A stretch of 64,000 nt of DNA, taken from the NCBI RefSeq assembly GCF_000721175.1, contig NZ_JOEZ01000031.1, forward strand, positions 4,148-68,147, in the 5' to 3' direction. Below the pieces are notes generated by a model, which worked only from the letters and a program-made list of their open reading frames with translations, had not been told where the DNA came from and did not search any database. The stretch is from Streptomyces anulatus (lineage in GTDB: Bacteria > Actinomycetota > Actinomycetes > Streptomycetales > Streptomycetaceae). Shown piece by piece: positions 26,434-35,015 of the stretch. Position 1 is the stretch's first letter, and every line of letters starts with the position of its first letter. Both the position numbers and the translations under genes were made by a program.

Positions 26434-27633
26434 GTGACCGTCGGCGACACGACGTCCGGCGCGGGTGAGGAGCCCGGGTCGGACTCCTCGGTCCACGCCA
26501 CACCCCACCACGAGGTCGACCACACGGTGGAACCCACCGACGACCCCCTCGCCATCCGCCTCGAAGCGCTGATCCTGGGGGCCGACCGGCGTTACACACC
26601 CTTCCAGGCGGCCCGCACCGCCGGGGTCTCCATGGACCTGGCCTCCCGGTTCTGGCGGGCCATGGGCTTCGCCGACATCGGCCAGGCCAAGGCGCTCACC
26701 GAGGCCGACGTGCTCGCCCTGCGGCGGCTCGCCGGTCTCGTCGAGGCGGGGCTGCTCAGCGAACCGATGGCGATCCAGGTCGCCCGCTCAACCGGGCAGA
26801 CCACCGCCCGGCTGGCCGAGTGGCAGATCGACTCGTTCCTGGAGGGCCTGACCGAGCCCCCCGAGCCCGGCATGACCCGCACCGAGGTCACGTACCCGCT
26901 GGTCGAGCTGCTGCTCCCGGAGCTCCAGGAGTTCCTCGTCTACGTGTGGCGGCGCCAGCTGGCCGCCGCCACCGGACGGGTCGTGCAGGCCGCGGACGAC
27001 GAGGAGATGGTCGACCGTCGGCTCGCCGTCGGCTTCGCGGACCTGGTCGGCTTCACCCGGCTGACCCGGCGCCTGGAGGAGGAGGAGCTCGGCGAGCTGG
27101 TCGAGTCCTTCGAGACGACCGCCGCCGACCTGGTCGCCGCGCACGGCGGCCGGCTGATCAAGACCCTCGGCGACGAGGTCCTCTTCGCCGCCGACGACGC
27201 GGGCACGGCCGCCGAGATAGCGCTCCGGCTCATCGAGGCCATGGCCCAGGACGAGAAGATGCCGGCTCTGCGCGTCGGCATCGCCTTCGGCACGGTCACC
27301 ACCCGGATGGGCGATGTGTTCGGCACCACGGTGAACCTCGCCAGCCGGCTCACCTCGATAGCTCCGAAGGACGCCGTCCTGGTCGACGGGGCGTTCGCCA
27401 AGGAGCTGGTCCGCCACGGCGATGCCCCGGAGTCCGAGGCGCAGGCCGCCGAGGCCGTCGCGGCCGCCGCCGAACGGGCCCGGGTCGCCGAGAAGGAGGG
27501 CCGCGAGCCGGACGAGGAGCCGCCGCTGCCCACGTACCGCTTCGGGCTCCAGCCGATGTGGCAGCGCCCCGTGCGCGGGCTCGGCGTGGTGGAGCCGTGG
27601 CTGCTGGCCCGGCGCGGGAAGACCGGCTCCTGA
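26434..27633 (+). CDS. cya: Class III adenylate cyclase
   Basis: 399 residues. The N-terminal half is helical (ADRRYTPFQAARTAGVSM, resembling a MerR-like or pH-sensing regulatory region). The C-terminal catalytic domain runs from about residue 195: FADLVGFTRLT with the first metal Asp, KTLGDEVLFAADD with the second Asp, and GTTVNLASRLTSIA with the transition-state Asn/Arg region. It forms cAMP, which in Streptomyces affects germination and development. GTG 26434 follows CAGGAGGCGG. It is soluble, with no transmembrane segment. Confidence 0.93.
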   Translation: MTVGDTTSGAGEEPGSDSSVHATPHHEVDHTVEPTDDPLAIRLEALILGADRRYTPFQAARTAGVSMDLASRFWRAMGFADIGQAKALTEADVLALRRLAGLVEAGLLSEPMAIQVARSTGQTTARLAEWQIDSFLEGLTEPPEPGMTRTEVTYPLVELLLPELQEFLVYVWRRQLAAATGRVVQAADDEEMVDRRLAVGFADLVGFTRLTRRLEEEELGELVESFETTAADLVAAHGGRLIKTLGDEVLFAADDAGTAAEIALRLIEAMAQDEKMPALRVGIAFGTVTTRMGDVFGTTVNLASRLTSIAPKDAVLVDGAFAKELVRHGDAPESEAQAAEAVAAAAERARVAEKEGREPDEEPPLPTYRFGLQPMWQRPVRGLGVVEPWLLARRGKTGS

Positions 27634-27789
27634 GGGCGGCTCGACCTTTCGTCGCGCCTCCGTCTTCACGCCTCCGTCCCGGTCGTCACGTCCCCGTCCC
27701 CGTCCCGCCCTGTCGGGGGCGGTGCCGTCCTGTCTAGGATCCGTGGCGGTAACGCTCGTTAACAGGCCGTCCATGACAGGGGTACAGCC

Positions 27790-28602
27790 ATGACCGTCAC
27801 GTCCGAGCAGCGGTACGGGGATTTCGTCGTCGTACGGCGGCACGAGGGGCAGGACCACGTCGCCGAGCTGGTCCTCGACCGGCCCAAGGCCATGAACGCC
27901 GTCTCCACCGGTATGGCCCGCTCCCTCGCCGCCGCCTGCGAGGCGCTCGGCGCCGACCGGGGCGTCCGGGCCACCGTCCTGACCTCCAGCCACGACCGGG
28001 CCTTCTGCGTGGGCGCGGACCTCAAGGAGCGCAACTCCTTCACCGATGCCGACCTCGTACGCCAGCGGCCCACCGCCCGCGCCGCCTACACCGGGGTCCT
28101 GGAGCTGCCGATGCCGGTAATCGCCGCCGTGCACGGCTTCGCCCTCGGCGGCGGCTTCGAACTCGCCCTCGCCTGCGATGTGATCGTCGCCGACACCACT
28201 GCCGTGGTCGGGCTGCCCGAGGTGTCCGTGGGTGTCATCCCGGGCGGCGGCGGTACGCAGCTGCTGCCGCGCCGGGTGGGTGCGGCGCGCGCCGCCGAGC
28301 TGGTGTTCAGCGCCCGCCGGGTCGAGGCCGCCGAGGCGCGCGAGCTGGGCCTGGTGGACGAGCTGGTCGAGGCGGGCCGGGACCGCGAGGAGGCCCTCGC
28401 ACTGGGCGGCCGGATCGCCGCCAACTCGCCGGTCGGGCTGCGCGCCGCCAAGAAGGCGCTCCGCCTCGGCCACGGGCTCGACCTGCGGGCGGGCCTGGAG
28501 GTGGAGGACGCGGCCTGGCGGTCGGTGGCCTTCTCCGGGGACCGGGCGGAGGGGGTGGCCGCGTTCAACGAGAAGCGGCGCCCCGACTGGCCCGGCGAGT
28601 GA
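27790..28602 (+). CDS. Enoyl-CoA hydratase/isomerase family protein
   Basis: 270 residues with the crotonase fold: FCVGADLKE (oxyanion-hole segment), HGFALGGGFELALACD, and the catalytic region LPEVSVGVIPGGGGTQLLPRRVG carrying a hydratase-type Glu. The likely role is hydration of enoyl-CoA in fatty-acid or branched-chain acid breakdown. It follows cya with a 156-bp gap. Confidence 0.9.
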   Translation: MTVTSEQRYGDFVVVRRHEGQDHVAELVLDRPKAMNAVSTGMARSLAAACEALGADRGVRATVLTSSHDRAFCVGADLKERNSFTDADLVRQRPTARAAYTGVLELPMPVIAAVHGFALGGGFELALACDVIVADTTAVVGLPEVSVGVIPGGGGTQLLPRRVGAARAAELVFSARRVEAAEARELGLVDELVEAGRDREEALALGGRIAANSPVGLRAAKKALRLGHGLDLRAGLEVEDAAWRSVAFSGDRAEGVAAFNEKRRPDWPGE

Positions 28603-28614
28603 CGATGCGCGCGC

Positions 28615-28629
28615 GTCACGCAGCGTGAG
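28615..28629. promoter_or_regulatory. BldD box upstream of the GGDEF gene
   Basis: GTCACGCAGCGTGAG is an exact match at every fixed position to the published BldD palindrome nTnACnC(A/T)GnGTnAn and contains the perfect repeat TCACGC-A-GCGTGA. It lies about 87 bp before the GAF-GGDEF gene. BldD, controlled by cyclic di-GMP, represses several diguanylate cyclase genes in Streptomyces. Confidence 0.8.
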
Positions 28630-28715
28630 CGTGGCGCCGAGGAATAGTTGAAATTAGTTACGCATCAAGCTGATCGAGCTGATCAAAAGGGAACAAATCT
28701 ACATAAACTGGAGAA

Positions 28716-29870
28716 ATGGGTGGTGACGACGAACGGCTGCGGGCCGTGGTTTCGCTGGCGCAGACCATGGCCGCGGCCTACACGCCGCGTGAATCGTGGC
28801 GGGCGGCGGCGCTGGGCGCCTGTGAGGCGCTGAGCGGCAGTTTCGCCGCGCTCTCGGTGTGGGAGCGGGACCGGGGCAGGCTGCGGGTCCTGGTGAACGC
28901 GGGGCAACGGGCCGAGGGGGAGGAGGAGTTCCCCGAGGAGGAGGCCTACCCGGTCCACGAGTTCCCGGAGATCACCGAGTTCCTGCACGAGCGGTGGGCC
29001 GGCGGCGGCGAACCCGACGCCTGGGTGGAGACCGCCGACGGGCTGCCCGGCGCGGGCGGCCCGGCCCGCGGCGCCCGCCCGTACTGCCACCAGCGGGTCG
29101 CCGCGCTCCGGCGGCGCGGCCGGGGCTGCTGCGTGGTCGCGCCGATCGTGCTGCACGGCCGGGCGTGGGGCGAGCTGTACGTGGCGCGGCCGGCCGGGCG
29201 GCCCGTCTTCGACCGCGCCGACGCGGACTTCGCGACCGTGCTCGCCGCCGTCGTGGCCTCCGGCATCGCCCAGACCGAACGCCTCGAAGAGGTCCGCAAG
29301 CTGGCCTTCACCGACCCGCTGACGGGTCTGGCCAACCGCCGCGCGGTCGACATCCGGCTCGACGAGGCCATCGAGCGGCACCGTGCCGACGAGACGGTCG
29401 TCAGCCTCGTCGTCTGCGACCTGAACGGCCTCAAGGCGGTGAACGACACCCATGGCCACGCCGTCGGCGACCGTCTGCTGGAACGTTTCGGCTCGGTGCT
29501 GTCGCTGTGCGGGGCGATGCTGCCGGAGGCGCTGGCGGCCCGGCTGGGCGGCGACGAGTTCTGCCTGCTCGCGGCGGGCCCCCCGGCGGACGCGGTGGTC
29601 GGCGTGGCCACCGAGCTCTGCGACCGGGCGGCGGTGATCGACCTGGGCGAAGGGGTCGCCTGCGGGGTCGCCTCCACCGGAGACCCGATCGGCCCGGTGC
29701 GCTCGGCCCGCCGGCTGTTCCGGCTCGCGGACGCGGCCCAGTACCGGGCCAAGGCGGCCCGCTCGCCGGGGCCCGTGGTGGCCGGGCGGGACGGCGAGGT
29801 CATCCGGCTCGCGGACTCCCCGCCGAAGTCCGTGCACGACCGTCGCCGGCTGCGCGGCAACCGCCCGTGA
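28716..29870 (+). CDS. cdgE: GAF-GGDEF diguanylate cyclase (CdgE-like)
   Basis: 384 residues: N-terminal GAF-like domain (about 10-185), a linker helix, and a GGDEF domain with intact active site LGGDEF preceded by the DPLTGLANRRAVD substrate motif. No RxxD inhibitory site lies five residues before GGDEF, so product inhibition may be absent. A cytosolic cyclic-di-GMP synthase is expected. The perfect BldD box upstream and the position between an enoyl-CoA hydratase gene and hutH fit CdgE; the symbol is from memory of that locus. ATG 28716 follows GGAG. Confidence 0.85.
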   Translation: MGGDDERLRAVVSLAQTMAAAYTPRESWRAAALGACEALSGSFAALSVWERDRGRLRVLVNAGQRAEGEEEFPEEEAYPVHEFPEITEFLHERWAGGGEPDAWVETADGLPGAGGPARGARPYCHQRVAALRRRGRGCCVVAPIVLHGRAWGELYVARPAGRPVFDRADADFATVLAAVVASGIAQTERLEEVRKLAFTDPLTGLANRRAVDIRLDEAIERHRADETVVSLVVCDLNGLKAVNDTHGHAVGDRLLERFGSVLSLCGAMLPEALAARLGGDEFCLLAAGPPADAVVGVATELCDRAAVIDLGEGVACGVASTGDPIGPVRSARRLFRLADAAQYRAKAARSPGPVVAGRDGEVIRLADSPPKSVHDRRRLRGNRP

Positions 29871-30308
29871 GCGCCGGGGGCGCGGTTCGAGCTGAGCGTG
29901 GGCACGTGGTTCACGCCGGCGCGGGGGCGCGGTTCGCGCCGAGCGGGCACGCGGTTCGCGCCGGCGCGGGGGCGCGGTTCGCGCCGAGCGGGCACGCGGT
30001 TCGCGCCGAGCGGGGGTAGGCCGTCCGGCGCGGTGAAGGCGTCGGCCCTGCCCGTGGCGGCGTCCGGTCTCAGTGCGGTGGCGGCACCCGGTTCGGGGCG
30101 TTCTCGATGGTGCAGCCGCCCTCTCCGCGCGCATCCGCTGTATCCGGGACGGCCGCCGGAGACGGCGAACAGCGGCAGGGGGGGCGAGCGGCGGGAGTCG
30201 ACGCATGGGCGCAGCCTTCCGGCAGGGTGCGCGCCGGGCGAGCCGCTCACGTACCCGGTCCCGTGAAGGGCTCTGTCGTCCCGTAAGGGGCTCTGTCCCG
30301 AACCACTA
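29871..30308. repeat. Spacer with tandem GC-rich repeats between the GGDEF gene and hutH
   Basis: From 29881 to about 30018 there are five GCGGTTCG(C/A)GC-type units arranged as a 45-bp higher-order repeat made of a GCGCGGGGGCGCGGTTCGCG unit and a GCCGAGCGGGCACGCGG unit. The rest, to the hutH promoter at 30309, shows no convincing gene. Short frames here are repetitive and unlike proteins. Confidence 0.7.
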
Positions 30309-30337
30309 GTGACATGGAGGCTTTCAATCCGTACGCT
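30309..30337 (+). promoter_or_regulatory. hutH promoter
   Basis: A -35 GTGACA (30309-30314), 17-bp spacer and -10 TACGCT (30332-30337) end 7 nt before the hutH ATG. The gene has no Shine-Dalgarno sequence, so a leaderless mRNA is likely. Confidence 0.6.
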
Positions 30338-30344
30338 GCTGAAT

Positions 30345-31895
30345 ATGGATATGCACACTGTTGTGGTGGGGACGTCCGGAACCACCGCCGAGGACGTCGT
30401 CGCCGTGGCCCGCCACGGCGCCCGGGTCGAGCTCTCCGCCGCCGCCGTGGAAGCCCTGACCGCTGCCCGTCTCATCGTGGACGCGCTCGCCGCCAAGCCC
30501 GAGCCGGTCTACGGCGTCTCCACCGGCTTCGGCGCCCTCGCCAGCCGCCACATCAGCCCGGAACTGCGGGCACAGCTCCAGCGCAACATCGTCCGCTCGC
30601 ACGCGGCGGGCATGGGCCCCCGCGTCGAGCGCGAGGTCGTCCGCGCGCTGATGTTCCTCCGGCTCAAGACGGTCGCCTCCGGCCACACCGGCGTACGCCC
30701 CGAGGTCGCCCAGACCATGGCGGACGTGCTGAACGCGGGCATCACGCCCGTCGTCCACGAGTACGGATCGCTCGGCTGCTCCGGCGACCTCGCCCCGCTC
30801 TCGCACTGCGCGCTCACCCTGATGGGCGAGGGCGACGCGGAGGGCCCCGCCGGCACGGTCCGCCCGGCGGGCGAGCTGCTCGCCGCGCACGGCATCGCCC
30901 CGGTCGAGCTCCGCGAGAAGGAGGGCCTGGCCCTCCTCAACGGCACCGACGGCATGCTCGGCATGCTGGTCATGGCCCTCGCCGACCTGAAGAACCTCTA
31001 CACCTCGGCCGACATCACCGCCGCCCTCTCCCTGGAGGCGCTGCTCGGCACGGACAAGGTCCTCGCCCCCGAGCTGCACGCCATCCGCCCGCACCCCGGC
31101 CAGGGCGTCAGCGCGGACAACATGCTGCGGGTGCTCGCCGGTTCGGGCCTGACGGGCCATCACCAGGACGACGCGCCCCGGGTCCAGGACGCCTACTCCG
31201 TACGCTGTGCGCCCCAGGTCAACGGCGCGGGCCGCGACACCCTCGACCACGCCGCCGTCGTCGCCGGGCGCGAACTGGCCTCCTCGGTCGACAACCCGGT
31301 GGTCCTTCCCGACGGCCGGGTGGAGTCCAACGGCAACTTCCACGGTGCGCCCGTCGCGTACGTCCTGGACTTCCTCGCGATCGTCGCCGCCGACCTCGGC
31401 TCGATCTGCGAACGCCGCACCGACCGGCTGCTCGACAAGAACCGCTCGCACGGCCTGCCGCCGTTCCTCGCGGACGACGCCGGGGTCGACTCGGGCCTGA
31501 TGATCGCCCAGTACACCCAGGCCGCCCTGGTCAGCGAGATGAAGCGGCTCGCGGTCCCCGCCTCCGCCGACTCCATCCCGTCCTCCGCGATGCAGGAGGA
31601 CCACGTCTCCATGGGCTGGTCCGCCGCGCGGAAGCTCCGTACCGCCGTGGACAACCTGGCCCGGATCGTCGCCGTCGAGCTGTACGCGGCGACCCGCGCC
31701 GTCGAGATCCGCGCCGCCCAGGGCCTCACCCCCGCCCCCGCGTCGCAGGCCGCCGTGGACGCGCTGCGGGCCGCCGGAGCGCAGGGCCCGGGCCCGGACC
31801 GCTTCCTCGCGCCGGACCTGGCCGCCGCCGACACGTTCGTACGGGAAGGGCGCCTGGTCGCGGCCGTGGAACCGGTCACGGGACCGCTGGCCTGA
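30345..31895 (+). CDS. hutH: Histidine ammonia-lyase
   Basis: 516 residues, deaminating histidine to urocanate, first step of histidine use. The MIO cofactor site reads GSLGCSGDLAPLSH: Cys replaces the usual Ala of Ala-Ser-Gly, a variant I recall from Streptomyces histidases. Also visible are STGFGALASR, the conserved GLALLNGT, and QEDHVSMGWSAA. The ATG (30345) is followed by DMHTVVVGTSG, matching known N-termini; an upstream start at 30309 would overlap the promoter. The spacer after it ends in a hairpin and three 26-bp repeats. Confidence 0.95.
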   Translation: MDMHTVVVGTSGTTAEDVVAVARHGARVELSAAAVEALTAARLIVDALAAKPEPVYGVSTGFGALASRHISPELRAQLQRNIVRSHAAGMGPRVEREVVRALMFLRLKTVASGHTGVRPEVAQTMADVLNAGITPVVHEYGSLGCSGDLAPLSHCALTLMGEGDAEGPAGTVRPAGELLAAHGIAPVELREKEGLALLNGTDGMLGMLVMALADLKNLYTSADITAALSLEALLGTDKVLAPELHAIRPHPGQGVSADNMLRVLAGSGLTGHHQDDAPRVQDAYSVRCAPQVNGAGRDTLDHAAVVAGRELASSVDNPVVLPDGRVESNGNFHGAPVAYVLDFLAIVAADLGSICERRTDRLLDKNRSHGLPPFLADDAGVDSGLMIAQYTQAALVSEMKRLAVPASADSIPSSAMQEDHVSMGWSAARKLRTAVDNLARIVAVELYAATRAVEIRAAQGLTPAPASQAAVDALRAAGAQGPGPDRFLAPDLAAADTFVREGRLVAAVEPVTGPLA

Positions 31896-31916
31896 GCCGG
31901 TCCTGTACGTACGGAA

Positions 31917-32015
31917 GAGGGCTGCCGCACCGGGGGCGCGGTAGCCCTCGCGTGCGTACGTGGGCGGTAGCCCTCCCGTGCGTGCGGGAGCGGCAGCCTG
32001 CTCGTGCGTGCGGGA
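31917..32015. repeat. Terminator-like hairpin and three 26-bp tandem repeats
   Basis: GAGGGCTGCCGC (31917-31928) pairs with GCGGTAGCCCTC (31938-31949), a probable hutH terminator. The right arm begins a tandem array of exactly three 26-bp units (31938-31963, 31964-31989, 31990-32015). The array stops at the stop codon of the convergent surface-protein gene. Confidence 0.8.
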
Positions 32016-32342
32016 TCAGAGCGCCGGACGCGTACCGGTCCCGGAGCGGTGGACGGAGTAGGTGACGAAGGCGGTGCCGAGGCCAAACAGGGCGGTTCCG
32101 CCGACGAGATACGGAGTGGTGTCCGGGCCTGAACCGGTGTCGGCGAGGCGCGCGCCGGAGGCGTCGTCAGGGGTGCCGGCGGCCTGCCCGGCGGTCGGCC
32201 GTTCGGCAGGGGCGGCCGGTGTGGACTGCGGGCGTCTCTCCCCGGTCTCCCCGGTCGCGTTGGCCGACGGGACGAACCAGAGAGCGGCCAGCAGCGTGCC
32301 TGCGGCGGTGGCGGTCAGCAGTGTGCGACGAGCGACGGACAC
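32016..32342 (-). CDS. Sortase-anchored surface protein (LAxTG type)
   Basis: 108 residues: signal peptide (MSVARRTLLTATAAGTLLAALWFVPSANA, cleavage after ANA), a Pro/Ala/Thr-rich mature part, then LADTG, a hydrophobic helix (YLVGGTALFGLGTAFVTY) and a basic tail (HRSGTGTRP). LAxTG followed by a helix and positive tail is the recognition signal of Streptomyces class E sortases, so it should be linked to peptidoglycan at the T-G bond. GTG 32342 follows AAGGGGA. Very short; function unknown. Confidence 0.85.
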   Translation of the reverse strand: MSVARRTLLTATAAGTLLAALWFVPSANATGETGERRPQSTPAAPAERPTAGQAAGTPDDASGARLADTGSGPDTTPYLVGGTALFGLGTAFVTYSVHRSGTGTRPAL

Positions 32343-32450
32343 AGATTCGATCCCCTTGCGACAACCATGAGTTAGCCCCGTGGGCCGATGCTAAGCAAAG
32401 CAGCGGGTCGGTGGAAAGTCGTGGCCCCGCCGGACCTTACGCTCCGGCCT

Positions 32451-32900
32451 ATGAGCACAGAAGAGACATCCAGGTTTGTTCGACTTCGCGTGGAGATGGT
32501 GCTGGAGGTCACCGACCTCGACGCCCTGACCGGCACCGCCCTCGAATCCATCGCCGCCGAGTACGGGGAGCCCGTCGCGGCGGTCGCCGGAACCGACACG
32601 GCCGAGGAGCGGATGCATGCCGAGGCCACGGTCCGGGCAGACGGTGCGGAGGCCCTCGCCTCGCTGGTCGACCCCTTCGACCTGGTCAGCGAGGTGCCCG
32701 GAGTCGAACTCGCCCAGGCCTCGTGGAGCAGCGAGAGCATCGAGTACGACCCCGACGCGGACGGCTGGGACGACGCGGACGACGGCGACGAGGGCCTGTT
32801 CCTGCCACGGGACGACGCCGACGAGGAGGGGTATGGCGACGCGGTCGCGCACAATGGGAAGAACGACGGCGAGGACGGTGACCCCGCGCAGCGGGTGTGA
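32451..32900 (+). CDS. Acidic protein of unknown function
   Basis: 149 residues. An N-terminal beta/alpha part (FVRLRVEMVLEVTDLDALTG, then EERMHAEATVRADGAEAL) is followed by a strongly acidic tail (DPDADGWDDADDGDEG). No family recognised. ATG 32451 is chosen because an upstream in-frame start at 32388 would cross the promoter region of the divergent surface-protein gene; there is no clear ribosome site, so the mRNA may be leaderless. Confidence 0.7.
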   Translation: MSTEETSRFVRLRVEMVLEVTDLDALTGTALESIAAEYGEPVAAVAGTDTAEERMHAEATVRADGAEALASLVDPFDLVSEVPGVELAQASWSSESIEYDPDADGWDDADDGDEGLFLPRDDADEEGYGDAVAHNGKNDGEDGDPAQRV

Positions 32901-33151
32901 CGTGTGAGGACACCGGCCCCGGCCCCGCTCGACTGCGGACCGGGGCCGCGCTGTGCGGCGGCGAAAACCGGGGCCCGGCCGCGGGAACCACCGCTGCCGA
33001 GGACGCGTCGATGAGTGGTGTTCCCCACATCTGTCATGGATGTGGAACGGAGCACCCTTCCCGGGTGTTCTTGGAACATGGACGGGGAATAGCCGCCTGG
33101 CGGCCCCCGTCCGGGGATTTTGGGGAGTCGGCAACGATGGAGAAGCGTGTG

Positions 33152-34405
33152 ATGACGGACAGCAAGCGGCGCAGGGGTCTCATGGCCATGTCCGCACTGC
33201 TCGGCGGCGTGCTGGTGCTTTCGGCCTGTAGCGACGACGGCGACAAGGGCGGAAAGACGAGCGCCGGGAGTTCGGAGTCGTCGCAGCAGGAGGTCGACAA
33301 GGCGGCAGCCGAGGACGCCTCCGAGGCGCAGATAGCGATCAAGCCGAAGAACGGCGCGACCAACGCCAGCATCAACAACGCGGCCCAGGTCACCGTCGCC
33401 AAGGGCAAGCTGACCGAGGTCGTCATGACCACGGCGGACGGCACCCCGGTCGAGGGCACCCTGGCGGCCGACGGGTCCAGCTGGAAGCCCGCGGGTCAGC
33501 TGGAGCGGTCCACCACGTACAAGATCGACGCCACGGCGGAGGACTCGAAGGGCCGTAAGGCCCACGAGAACAGCTCCTTCACCACCGTCTCGCCCGACAA
33601 CAGCTTCATCGGGAATTTCACCCCGGAGGACGGCTCCACGGTCGGCGTCGGGATGCCCGTCTCGATCAACTTCAACAAGGCGATCACGGACAAGAAGGCC
33701 GTCCAGAACGGCATCACCGTGACCTCCAGCAGCGGCCAGGAGGTCGTCGGCCACTGGTTCAACTCCCAGCGCCTGGACCTGCGCCCGCAGGACTACTGGC
33801 AGGGCGGCTCCACCGTCACCCTGAAGCTGGCGCTCGACGGCGTCGAGGGCGCGGACGGCGTCTTCGGCGTCCAGCAGAAGACCGTGACCTTCAAGGTCGG
33901 CCGTAACCAGGTCTCCACCGTCGACGCGAAGACCAAGCAGATGACGGTCACCCGCGACGGCAAGACGATCAAGACGATCCCGATCTCCGCGGGCTCCCCC
34001 GACAACCCCACGTACAACGGTCAGATGGTGATCTCCGAGAAGCACAAGGAGACCCGGATGAACGGCGCCACCGTCGGCTTCACCGATGACGACGGCAAGG
34101 GCGAGTACGACATCAAGGACGTGCCGCACGCCATGCGCCTGTCCACGTCGGGCACCTTCATCCACGGCAACTACTGGGGCAAGGGCATCTTCGGCAACGC
34201 CAACACCAGCCACGGCTGCGTGGGCCTCGCCGACGTGAAGGGCGCGAACGACCCCAACGCGCCGGGCGCCTGGTTCTACGAAAACTCGCTCGTCGGCGAC
34301 GTCGTCATCGTCAAGAACTCCCCGGACAAGACGATCACCCCGGACAACGGCCTCAACGGCTGGAACATGAGCTGGTCCGAGTGGACGGCCGGCTCCCAGG
34401 CCTGA
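33152..34405 (+). CDS. L,D-transpeptidase lipoprotein
   Basis: 417 residues: signal peptide with lipobox LSAC (lipidated Cys near residue 26), a Ser/Glu-rich linker, two Ig-like domains (about residues 60-260) and a C-terminal YkuD catalytic domain with FIHGNYWGKG and catalytic SHGCVGL. It forms 3-3 crosslinks in peptidoglycan at the outer membrane face and is the same class as mycobacterial LdtMt2. ATG 33152 follows GGAGAAG at ideal distance; ATG 33137 is an in-frame alternative. A strong terminator follows. Confidence 0.94.
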   Translation: MTDSKRRRGLMAMSALLGGVLVLSACSDDGDKGGKTSAGSSESSQQEVDKAAAEDASEAQIAIKPKNGATNASINNAAQVTVAKGKLTEVVMTTADGTPVEGTLAADGSSWKPAGQLERSTTYKIDATAEDSKGRKAHENSSFTTVSPDNSFIGNFTPEDGSTVGVGMPVSINFNKAITDKKAVQNGITVTSSSGQEVVGHWFNSQRLDLRPQDYWQGGSTVTLKLALDGVEGADGVFGVQQKTVTFKVGRNQVSTVDAKTKQMTVTRDGKTIKTIPISAGSPDNPTYNGQMVISEKHKETRMNGATVGFTDDDGKGEYDIKDVPHAMRLSTSGTFIHGNYWGKGIFGNANTSHGCVGLADVKGANDPNAPGAWFYENSLVGDVVIVKNSPDKTITPDNGLNGWNMSWSEWTAGSQA

Positions 34406-34453
34406 TCCACCCGTCCGATTCCCCCTCGCACCACGCACCACCCCGTCCCCGCC

Positions 34454-34495
34454 CGAAGGCGGCGGCCCCGGAACACTCCGGGGCCGCCGCCTTCG
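34454..34495 (+). terminator. Strong terminator after the L,D-transpeptidase gene
   Basis: A perfect 19-bp inverted repeat (34454-34472 with 34477-34495) with the 4-nt loop ACAC. Confidence 0.95.
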
Positions 34496-34511
34496 GCGTG
34501 TCCGGTGCCCC

Positions 34512-34845
34512 CTATAACGCTGTGTCCAGCCCCATCAGGACGCGCCGGAGAAACGCCACGTCGGGCCCCGGAGGGCTGGCCGGCCTGTCCCCGGGACGCT
34601 CGTGCGCCAGGCGCCGCGGCAACGACGGACGGACCGCGAGCTGGGCCCACACCGCTTTGCCGCCCGTGGTGGCTGACCAGGGTGACCAGCCCACCCACCT
34701 TGGAGTTGGCGCTTGGCGAAGCGGTGCTCCGCCAACCGGTCGGCGGAGGCGAAGTAATGGCTCGCCAGTTGCACTCGTCTTCACCTCCGGCGAGTGGGCC
34801 GCTTTCGAGGACGGCGTCGTGGGCGGCGAGTTCAAGCGGTCGTAG
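34512..34845. pseudogene. Decayed HATPase/DUF397 locus
   Basis: Two gene remnants face away from each other. On the minus strand, near 34512-34690, a frame retains TGGKAVWAQLAV, the C-terminal motif of anti-sigma-like HATPases. On the plus strand, 34765-34845 keeps ALVFTSGEWAAFEDGVV..GEF, the C-terminal motif of DUF397. In Streptomyces a divergent HATPase normally flanks an XRE regulator plus a DUF397 gene. Here the regulator and both N-termini are gone, as if one deletion joined the two outer ends. No intact frame remains. Confidence 0.55.
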
Positions 34846-35015
34846 TACGAGCCCCGCACGCAGCCGCAAGAGCGCCCGGCCAGTCGTCCCGGCCGGGCGT
34901 TTCGCTGTGCGGGCCACGGTCATGACCTCCCAGGTAATCGACGCCCTCCACCCCACCCGGCAGCATCGGAGGCGTCACGGGGAGCCACCCCGACACCACC
35001 ACGGAGGACCGGGCC

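Noticed and set aside
29898..30266. Short plus-strand frame in the spacer before hutH
   Set aside because: It is made of the tandem GC-rich repeat, gives repeated Arg/Ala/Gly strings and lacks a start with a ribosome site.
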